The notes under the pieces were generated by a model, which made no database searches, had not been told where the DNA came from, and worked only from the letters and a program-made list of their open reading frames with translations. 64,000 bases of DNA from VMCP01 sp964415065 (lineage in GTDB: Bacteria > Bacteroidota > Bacteroidia > NS11-12g > UBA955): the NCBI GenBank assembly GCA_964415065.1, contig CAYPYX010000008.1, forward strand, positions 1 to 64,000, in the 5' to 3' direction. Of this stretch, positions 27,477-38,000 are shown one piece after another (the first letter of the stretch is position 1; each line of letters begins with the position of its first letter). The position numbers and the translations under genes are program-made.

Positions 27477-27677
27477 GATTCGTAATCATGGTGCAAGATT
27501 TGTTTAAATGCCTTGCAGGAATAGTAATCGCAATCGTTTTATTGTATTTATCCATTAGGTTGTAGGATTGACTATTACCTAAGAGGATTTTCTGAATCGG
27601 TTTTGAAAAGGCATACAAGCTAAAAAAGTAATTTCAATGCTCAGACAAATTGTATTTTGGGCTGCTCCCAAACTGGG

Positions 27678-28703
27678 TTAAAACTCTGGAATCGGATTGG
27701 GATTCTTGCTTCTTCCAGAATAAATTTTGGGGAAGATAAGCAAGCTGAATTCGTGCGTTACAGGAATTCCTTGTCCTTGCATGGATAGATTCCAATCATT
27801 GGAATACCCTACATAGTAACGATCGTAACGGGCTCCAAAATAATAATTTACGGACCAAGCAGTTTGAGCGTAATTGCGGGCTTGTTGAACTCCTGCACCT
27901 GCACGGAAGTTGGTAAACTGCGTGTTTAACATGAAGGAAGTGGAATGGAGTCCATCTTGAAATGCGTAGTTAACACTTGGAATCAACACAGTATTTGCAT
28001 CTGAAGAGGTAATTCTGAACCCAGCAACAGCGGAATATCGCAGGGGGATAGTTTGTGAATTTTCATCGTAGAAACCAATTTTAGGCTCGTTAATGTTGTA
28101 AGCTGAAACTCCAATAAAACCTCTGGTGTTAAAATACATAATACCTGCAGAGGCATGAAAAACGTTACGAGTAAGTTTGTTTAATGGCTCTTGAGTGGGC
28201 AATACAAAGCCCGTATTGCTGGCATTTATCTGGTCTTCCCATAAGAATCGATCTTTTCCAAATGAAAAACTGGAATATTGCAACGACAATCCTGCACGTA
28301 ATCGAGATTTTTTTATGGGTATGGAGTATGCGTATTGAGCGCTTGCTGAAAAGTGACTGTATTTAGATTGATTTTCAGATCCAGAATACAAATCGGTAGC
28401 ATATAAATTGATACCCCAAGCCATATTGGTGTTTGATATGGGCATGTCAAAAGCTAGATTTTGGGTAGCTAATCGAGAAGAAATCCCCAACCATTGAGCT
28501 TTTGTGCCTGATCCAATTCTCACGGCATCTTGTTGATTTACTTGAGAGGTGCCAATCAAAGCGGGATTCAACAACGAGCGTTGAGCAAATTGTTGTCTGA
28601 AAGTAGGGAACTGTCCATGCAATAAAGAAAAACTCAATCCGCTAAAAACGAAAAAACTACTCGCGACTATGGATTTTTTGCAAAGAGAGAACCTAGAGAT
28701 CAT
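27678..28703 (-). CDS. PorP/SprF-family T9SS outer-membrane protein, unlinked copy
   Basis: This 341-residue protein has a signal peptide (residues about 10-30, ending LHG before QFPTF) and the PorP/SprF family pattern: FRQQFAQRSLLNPALIGTS near the mature N-terminus, then repeated beta strands (SRLRAGLSLQYSSFSFGKD, FHASAGIMYFNTRGFIGVSAYNINEP) and a strand-rich C-terminus. PorP/SprF proteins are outer-membrane barrels that bind and hold T9SS type B cargo. It is transcribed away from the adhesin operon, whose first start lies about 330 bp from its own start, gap included. It may serve these or other adhesins. The C-terminal RSKNPNPIPEF is charged. Confidence 0.9.
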   Translation of the reverse strand: MISRFSLCKKSIVASSFFVFSGLSFSLLHGQFPTFRQQFAQRSLLNPALIGTSQVNQQDAVRIGSGTKAQWLGISSRLATQNLAFDMPISNTNMAWGINLYATDLYSGSENQSKYSHFSASAQYAYSIPIKKSRLRAGLSLQYSSFSFGKDRFLWEDQINASNTGFVLPTQEPLNKLTRNVFHASAGIMYFNTRGFIGVSAYNINEPKIGFYDENSQTIPLRYSAVAGFRITSSDANTVLIPSVNYAFQDGLHSTSFMLNTQFTNFRAGAGVQQARNYAQTAWSVNYYFGARYDRYYVGYSNDWNLSMQGQGIPVTHEFSLLIFPKIYSGRSKNPNPIPEF

Positions 28704-28717
28704 TGAACTTGGTGTAA

Positions 28718-28927
28718 ATTATCATACAAACATACTTTTTCATTTTCAATGTTTTTCGATTTTTAGAAAAATNNNNNNNNNNNNNNNNNNNNNNNNNNNN
28801 NNNNNNNNNNNNNNNNNNNNNNNNNNNNNNNNNNNNNNNNNNNNNNNNNNNNNNNNNNNNNNNNNNNNNNNNATTATCATACAAACATACTTTTTCATTT
28901 TCAATGTTTTTCGATTTTTAGAAAAAT
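28718..28927. repeat. 55-bp exact direct repeat flanking gap (assembly artefact)
   Basis: 28718-28772 and 28873-28927 are identical (both begin ATTATCATACAAACATAC and end TTTTTAGAAAAAT), with the 100 N between them. An overlap of exactly 55 bases fits two de Bruijn-graph contig ends sharing a k=55 word and joined with N instead of being merged. Confidence 0.9.
28773..28872. other. Assembly gap (100 N), probably spurious
   Basis: Exactly 100 N between two identical 55-bp segments; the true distance is probably zero after merging the overlap. Confidence 0.95.
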
Positions 28928-29029
28928 AGCGATAATTAAATCTAACCTAAAGAGAATTCTAAAAATGGAATAGTGTATATCAACTAAAATTTTCTTAATA
29001 TTGTTTGCCCATTTTAAAGCTTTTTATTC

Positions 29030-32000
29030 TTGAGAAATTCAATTCCTTCATATACAACGATTATCCAGTTATATAAGGCTTCTTTGTTAAAAAGAGAAGT
29101 CTCTCGTTTGGTTACTCTGTGGGTAATTTTAAGTTGGATTTCATTTTTATGGGCAGCTCCAGGTAAGCCAGTTAAAATTAATTCAAAAAGCGGTCCACAC
29201 AGAGTAAATTTTAGTTGGACACAATCTGCTGATTCTACTCAATATTTTCAAATTTTTAGAAGTGTAAATAATGGTAGCTTTTCGCTGTACGATTCAACAA
29301 ATAGTTTGAATTTTACAGATACCCTCGCAGTTGCTGGTAATTTGTATTCATATACCTTAAGAGCGGTGGACTCTGTAGGTATATTTGGCGATTTTTCGGA
29401 TACATTCAGTTTGACATCCAACCGAATTTGGTGGATTCATACAACGGGTAGTGATAATCAATGGTTAGGGTTTTCAAGTGAGCCATTTAAAACGGTTCAG
29501 TTTGCCTTAAATCGTGCACAAAATGGTGATACGATACTTTTAAGTCAGGGCACATATACTGATGGGATATCCATTGATAAAAGTATAACACTGTCATCGA
29601 AATGGCTGTTGAATGGTGATACTTCAGAAATTTTCAAAACGGAATTGTCTGGAAACTCAACCCACAGAATCTTAGAAATTCAAACCTCCGGTTCAGAGAA
29701 AGTTCGGATTTCAGGTTTAACACTTTCCCAAGGAAAATCCACCATTGGAGCGGGTATTTATGCTCAGACTTCTACTTCTGATACGCTGTTTCTACAAAAT
29801 CTTGTATTTTCAAACAATAACGCTGATTTAGCTGGATCCTCTTTGTATTTAAAGGGTTCCAGTTCGGGTGTTGCACTGGCACAAAATTGTATTTTTACAC
29901 AGGAAGCGGGTCCATCGTTGATTAAAATCCTGCAATCAACATTGAATTTGCAGTTCTCCACGTTTTATAGTAACACGTTATCGACTGCTGACACGTGTAT
30001 TGTGCTAACAGGTGGTGAGTTAAACATTAAAAATTCTATTCTTTATTCTTCTTCCAACACGTCGCATACAACCATTGGTAGTTCATTGATTTCGGGCAGT
30101 ACCAATCAAATTAACGTAAGTTATTCGAATGTTTTTGGGGGATGGTCGGGTGCAGGAAATATTTCTGCCGAACCTAAGTTTGTAAGTGGTACATTGATTC
30201 CAAGTAATCAATCGCCTGTTATTGCAAGAGCTAGTAGCGCTGTATCCTTATCACAGGACTTTAATGGCACATCTAGACCCAATCCTACTGGAACACAACC
30301 AGAAATGGGAGCCATAGAGAGCGAGTTTTCCGTAACGTTACCAAGTTTGGATTCAATTTCAAAGGATGCCGATACCTTTTTCGTGTTCGCTAGAATTTGG
30401 CAACCGGAATACAAATCTAAATTGTTCTTAGAAATTAGTGACGATTTGAAAAATCCCATCAAGTACGATTCCATTTCTGCAACATCGGGAGTTTATGGTT
30501 ATCGATTCAAAGAAGGACGATTGGAAAATGGGAAAACCTATCATTTTCGGATTTTTCAAGGAGAATCAAAGTCGGATAAAGATTTAACGAGTACTCTTTT
30601 TAGTGAATACTTATCCAGTAGCATTCCATTAACATCATACAATTGCAGAGGATTAAACGACTCATTATTCACCTCATCCAAACTGCAATGTATTCGCGGT
30701 AATCATTTTGAATTCATTAATCGAAGTAAAGAAAGCGCGGGATATTCCATTGTTTCTGAAATTTGGAATCTTTGGGGAAGTTCATTATCCAATCAAACTT
30801 CAAGTTCAGATACTTTGAGATGGTCATTTTCAGACTCTGGTGCGTATTATGCTTCAATTACCGTAAAGAACAATAAAGGTTGCGTTCAATCGGATACGGT
30901 TAAAGTGTATGTTGCTAACAATCCAACGGCCAACTTCACGGTAAACGATACCGCTCAATGTTCTTCAAATCAGAAGTTTGTATTCAATTCAACATCCAAG
31001 TCTAGTATTAAAAATTCAACTTCCTTGAGTTTGTATTGGGATATGGGTGACTCATCGTTTACCTCGAAATCCAATCCAATTAATATTTACAATTCCTCTG
31101 GACCGCGTTGGGTAACGCAAATTGCCACCAATAAATATGGTTGTAAAGACACAATTGTAAAACGCATCATGGTTGCCCCAATGCCGGTTGCGGAAATTCA
31201 ATTGATTGACTCGGCTCTTTGTTTCACGGGGAATTCTTTTCGGGTTTCCAGTCGATCAAGTATTAATCTCGGTGGTGGAAATCTTGATTTACGTTGGAGA
31301 TTTGAGGATTACAATAATATCAAGCAGAGATGGGAGTCAAGCGCGGCTACATCCCTCAATACGCGTAAAGATACTGCTATTAAAGCATTTAATTTAACTG
31401 GTTATAAACGTGCATGGTTAACGGTTACGAGTTCTTATGGTTGCAAAGATTCTACAAACAATCAACTTCACGTAATTCAAGAACCCACAGCACAATTTCT
31501 TGCTAGTGCAACGCAGGTGTGTTTAAATCAAAATGTGTTTAGCATTTCTGACCAATCCCTACAAGGTGAAACCAATATCAATCAGTGGAAGGTTGCTTGG
31601 GGAAATGGTTTGACAACTACCAAAAATAGTTCGGACACGTTTCAAATTCATTACGCGGATTCAGGAAAATATACCGTTAGATTATCGATAATTGATCAAC
31701 GAGGATGTAAGGATACACAACTGGCTCAAATTTTTGTTGCACCCAATCCGAAGGCGACTTTTATAGTAAATGATACCACTCAATGTTTAAGTCAAAATGC
31801 ATTTCAAATTACTCAGAATTCTATATCCAACTCGAATAATGCTTCGTTGATTTATGCATGGAATTATGGAGATGGAAATAGTGGCAGTGCTGCATCCCCC
31901 AATAAAACCTATAATTCCAAAGGAAATTACGAAATTCAATTGGTTACGACCAATATTCATGGTTGTACGGATACAGCTTTGCAATCCGTGCGGGTTTATG

Positions 32001-35000
32001 GAATGCCTACCGTTAAATTCAGCGTTAACGATTCTCAATTGTGCGAAAATAATGGAAACGCCCAATTTACTAACTTGAGTAATATTGCTATCGGCGAAGG
32101 AAGATTGAGTTGGAATTGGATATTTGGAAATGGCACCTCAGATACCGCCCAAACGCCGAGTGCGTTGTATAGCTCAGTGTCGAATCCTGTTGTTAAATTG
32201 ATCGCAACCTCCACTTTTGGTTGTACGGATAGTGCTTCGATTCAATTGGAAATAGTGAAAAAGCCTTTGATTCAAACCGTCGTAATAAATGATTCTTGTT
32301 TGAATTCAGGAGTTCAGCTGAAGGTTCGCGATTTAAATCAAGCACAACCGACGTCAGTACTTTGGGACTTTTCGGATAATACCCAGAGTTCAGATTCAAC
32401 GCTGTTGAAGTTTTTTGCCACAGAAGGATTGAAAAATTATCAATTAGTTGTTTCCAATTCCGCAGGTTGTAAAGACACTGTAACCGGAAATATTCGTGTA
32501 TATGAAAACCCTTGGGCTGATTTTGTAATTGATGTCGATGAGCAGTGTTTGAAAGGAAATAAATTTGAATTTAAAGATATTACCAACTATAAATATGCAG
32601 CTTCTAGTATAGTTAATTATTGGGTTTTTGGGGATGGTGAGCGAGATACAATCGGATCGAGTAGTACGGTTAATCATGTGTATAATGACACAGGAACTTA
32701 CCCGGTTATTCTCATTGCTAAAAATGGTTATGGTTGTGCTGATACGTTGCAACAGAACATTAGGGTTTTCCCAATGCCTAAAGCACAGTTTACCATCAAC
32801 GATAGTTTGCAATGTTTTAAGGGCAATGAATTTAAATTCAGTAATAGCAGTGTTTCAAATACCGTAAATTCTGCATTGGATTATGTGTGGGATTTTGGAG
32901 ATACAACACAATCCGTAAATACATCCCCCGAAAAAAAATACAACAGTGATGGCACACGGAATATACAATTGATTGTACACAACATCCACGGTTGTAGAGA
33001 TACATCAACTTCAATATTGCAAGTATATCCGCAGTCGGTTCCATCATTTACGGTCAATGATACCGCACAGTGCGAGAATAATAATCAGTTCGAATTTACC
33101 TCTACTTCAACGATAAAATCAACAGGAGGGACACTGAGTTATTTCTGGAATTTGGGACAAGGGAAGACCGGTTCGGGTTCACCCATTCAAGTAAGCTATT
33201 CCAATAAAGGAACTACGGTGGTTCAATTGGTTACAACAACTTCTCTGGGATGTAAAGATTCGATTGAAGGTAGTATTTTATTACAATCCAAACCCCAAGC
33301 TTTGATTAGCAAATTGAATGCAGATTCATGTTTGAATAATGCTTGGAAGTTCAAAGTGATTGATATTAAATCACCTAGTATTTCAAACGTACAATGGAGT
33401 TTCAGTGACTTGACGGTGGTTCAAGATTCAGTTTTTGAGAAATCTTTCAGTTCTTCTGGTGTTCAAACGGCTCAGGTGATCATTGCCAATGCGAATGGGT
33501 GTACGGATACGGTTCAAAAATCATGGACGGTTTATCACAATCCAGTTGCCCAATTTGTAATTGCTGATGATTCCCTTTGTTTGGTGGGAAATCGTTTTCA
33601 ATTTAACCAAACCTCTACTACATCCTCGGGTGTAAATCAGAATTATTCTTGGTTATTCGGGGATGGTAAATCGGGAAGTACTCAAGCGAATCCACAATAT
33701 ACCTATAGTGATACGGGAAATTATACCGTAAGGATGGAAGTAATGAATTCCTTGGGGTGTATAGACACAGCTTGGAAAACACTACGAGTTAAGAGCAATC
33801 CCCAAAGTCTATTTACTGAAGATTTAGCGTTGCAATGTTTGCATTCGAACCTTACTCAATTTACAAATTCTTCTACATCGGAAACACAAAATTCAGGTTT
33901 GATATATACCTGGAATTTTGGTGATTCTACTGTTTCATCGTTAAAAAATCCAAGTAAATCGTATTCTTGGGCAGGGGTTAAAAACGTCCAATTGATTGTT
34001 AAAAACGATGAGAATTGCTTGGATACGATGGTCAGACAGATTGAAATCAAACCCGAACCAGTAGCAGCATTTTCTATCAACAATGCGGTTCAATGTGCCA
34101 ATGACAATCAGTTTATTCTTACTGACACTTCAAAAGTTTCAAGCAGAGGAGGAAGTTTAAGGGCAGATTGGATTGCTGCAAATGGCAAATCCAAATCCAA
34201 CTCTTCCAATTTTGTTTTAGGATATAATTCAGAGGGGACTTATAGCATAAAGATGGTTTCTACGACACAATATGGATGCAAAGATTCTATCGTGAAAACC
34301 ATTAAATTGAATCCCAAACCTCAAACAAAATTTGCCTATCTGAGTAAAGATTCATGTTTGACTACTACGTCAATTTTACAAGCAAGTAATTCGGGTAAAA
34401 GTGGAATTAAAGGAGTTAAGTGGAGTTTCTCCGACAATTCACTTTCTCAAGGCGTAACCATTACAAAAAAGTATAATAGTTCAGGAACCAAAACAGGTTT
34501 TATCTATTTAACTGATAACTTAAATTGTGTTGATACTCTTTCATTTGCATTTAATATTTGGAAGAATCCAACATCGAAATTTGGAACAAACACACAAAAC
34601 ACCTGTTTTAGTGGAAATTTGATAGAGTTTAAAGATTCAAGTAAATCCAATTCCGGTAGCATTCAAAATGTAACTTGGAACTTCTTTGATGGAACAACTC
34701 AATCATTTAATTCCGCGCAGTCTACCCAACATTCTTACGGTAGCTCTGGTAAGTATTTGGTTAAACATAAGGTAATCAATTCGTTTGGATGTCAAGACAG
34801 TTCTACTCAATGGATTAACATTACACCTAACCCAATTACTGATTTTGAAGTCGACAATAACTCACAATGTTTGTCGGGTAATTTGTTTTCGTTTACGGAT
34901 AACTCAAATCCCAATAATGGTATTTCGAGCTTGTCCTATTTTTGGGATTTTGGGGATTCTAATACTGCTACAAGTAAGAATCCGACCCATTCGTTCAAGC

Positions 35001-38000
35001 ACGCAGGCGTAAAGTTGATTCGTTTGATAATCTTAAACACTAACGGTTGCACGGATACCTTGTTTAAGCAGGTTACGGTTAGGCCGCAACCTGTTGCCCA
35101 ATTTTCAATCAACACACAGGATCAATGTGTAAATCAACAGTCATATAATTTTACTGATAATTCTACTGTTACTAGTGGCGGAGGATCCTTATCGAGAGTT
35201 TGGGATTTGGGGGATGGCAGTATTTCAAATTCAAGTTCTGTTGCAAATAAAAAATACAATGCAGCCTCGAGTTATAAAGTAAAATTAATATCTAAAACCA
35301 GTTTTGGCTGTGTAGATTCGTTAATTCAAAACATACGAGTTTTACCCAAACCCAATTTATCATTCACGGTTAACACCGATACACAATGTTTGGTGGGTAA
35401 TTCGTACGGGTTTTATAATAATAGTTCTATTGTAAGTGGAGGAGGAACGGTAAGTTACCAATGGCGTTTTGGTGATGGTAATAGTTCAACGAATTCACAT
35501 CCTACGTATTCTTACACCAACTACGGTTTTTATTCCGTTCGATTATTGGGAACTACTCAATTTGGTTGTGTTGATTCGTTGAAAAAAACCGTTTCGGTAA
35601 TTGCATCCCCCCAAACCACATTCATTTTATCGAATTCCAACACTCAATGCAACAGCGTTGATACATTTAAATTACTAAACCAAACTTCCGCATTGAATGG
35701 CAAGAATATTAAGTATTTATGGCAGTTTGGGGATGGTAGCAGCAGTACATCCACAAATCCGATAAAGAGTTTTGTCAATGCTGGTGTTTATAATGTGCGA
35801 CTGAAAGCAACCAATAGCAACGGTTGTGCTGATAGCTCCTCGCAAAAAGTCACGGTTCATGCTGATCCGAAAGCCGATTTTGCAATTAATCAAGCAGGGC
35901 AATGTATAAACAATCAGCTGTTTGAATTCAAGAATAACTCCAGCATTGCATTTGGTGGTGGAAGTATGAATTTTGATTGGAAATATGAGGATTCATCCTT
36001 TTCAAATTCTACGAACACTTCTCGAACTTTTTCTGAAGTAAAAACATACACCATAAAATTAATTGCCAAGTCAACTTTAGGATGTAGTGACTCTCTTTCT
36101 AAGCAGATTGTAGTTTATCCTCAACCACAAGCTGATTTCACAATTAATAACACTCAACAGTGTTTAACAAATAATCAGTTCAACTTCACCAACAACTCCA
36201 CTATTTCGTCGGGTACTAATTCGTATGTTTGGAGTTATGGAAATGGTACGGGTAGTACATCTGTAAGTCCTTCAAATACTTATTCTGCTTTTGGAAAGTA
36301 CAAAGTAGTTTTGAAGGCGATTTCTAACCGCAACTGTGAAGACACCAGTTCAAAATGGGTAACAGTACATTCTAAACCCAGTGTAGCATTTCTTAGATCC
36401 GATACGGCTAGTTGTTTGTATAAAAATGAATTTAATTTCAGCAGCATAAGTAGTAATTCTGATGGTGCTGCGCTTAGTTATCGATGGGTGTATTCAGATG
36501 GAAAATCAGATACTGGTAAAAGCGTAAAAAAATCGTTTGATTTAACTGGTAAATACACGGTTAAATTAATCGCAACTTCAACCAACAGTTGTCGGGATAG
36601 TTTTACCAGTACGATTCGAATTTTCCCTCAGCCAATACCATCTTTTGCTATTAATTCCAACAATCAGTGTTTGACAAACAATTCATACGAGGCTACCAAT
36701 AACAGTACCATAGCTTCAGAAGGTGGAACACTAAACTATGTTTGGGATTTAGGAAACTCGAATCAGCAAACGGTAAAGAATCCCAAGTGGAATTACACCC
36801 AAGATGATACGTTTACGGTAGCACTTACAGTTAAATCTTCTCTCGGTTGCATAGATAGTTTAAAAAAATCGGTGATTGTTTACCCGCAACCCGTGATCGG
36901 ATTTGATATAGCTGATTCAGCTCAGTGTTTTACCGACAATCGATTCACCATGTCGAATGTTTCTACGGTAAAATATGGAAGCATTGCATACGATTGGAAT
37001 TTTGGTAATAATCAAAAATCAACAGGAACTTCTCCTGTAGTTTCATATTCTTCTTTTGGGAAATATATCGTTCGATTAACGGGAAAAACCAATTTTGGTT
37101 GCATGGATTCTGCAAAACATGATGTTCAGATTTTCGATGTTCCTAAAGCGGCCTTCACGGTTAATGATGCAGAACAATGTTTAAGAAGTCAGAAATTTTC
37201 TTGGACTAGTACGTCGTATTTGCCGAAAAGTAATGGACAATTGTACTGGTTCTTTGGGGATGGAAATACTCAGAATGGAAGTAATTCTACCATGAGTAAA
37301 GTAAATCATAGTTATTCTGCTGTTGGTGTTTATACCGTTAGGTTAAGAGTTGTCAGTTCTGATGGTTGTGCCGATTCTATAAGTTCTAATGTTCGGATTG
37401 ATGAGCACCCTAGAACGCAATTTGAAGTGTCGGATTCAGTTCAATGTATTAACAACAACGACTTTGTTTTTGAAAATAAAACCAGTATTTCCAAAGGTAA
37501 ATTCAATTCTTTCTGGGATTTCGGTGATGTCAGTTATTCAAATACGGAATTTGGTCGACACACCTATTCTAAAGCGGGAAGTTATTTGGTAAAATTAGTG
37601 ACATCCTCAGCATTTGGTTGCTCTGATACCTTAATTCAACAGGTACGAGTTACGAATTTGCCTAAAATTCAATTCGCATTAAATCGCAATGCATCTTGTT
37701 TACTAAATAATTCGTTTGTTGCGGATAATCAATCTCAATATGTAGGTTCAGAATCCGTGAATTACAGGTGGTTGTCTTCTGATGGAACTCAAATGAATAA
37801 TACGTTATTCCAACATCAATTTGCTGAATCTGGGAAGTTCCGATTGAAATTAATTGGAACAACATCAGAGGGATGTTCGGATTCAACTGAGAAACCTATT
37901 GAAGTGTATCCTCAAGGGGAATCTAAATTGGTTATTTTAGACACGTTGCAATGTTTACGAGGCAATTTATTCAATTTTGGAAATGAATCTCGAGTAGACG

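Larger units (their letters stand above)
28704..29029. other. Divergent intergenic region with assembly gap
   Basis: This 326-bp stretch lies between the divergent PorP gene and the giant adhesin gene. It contains 100 N and two copies of one 55-bp segment, so only about 170 bp is unique. It must hold the promoters of both transcripts, but I cannot point to a perfect TTTG/TAnnTTTG pair. Confidence 0.8.

Noticed and set aside
28669..28929. Open frame running through the second N gap
   Set aside because: It exists only because N codons carry no stops and the same 55-bp segment flanks the gap.
29004..29032. Promoter TTTG (29004) with TATTCTTG (29025) for the giant adhesin
   Set aside because: Spacing is 17 instead of 19-20, the box has a mismatch, and it would overlap the proposed TTG start.
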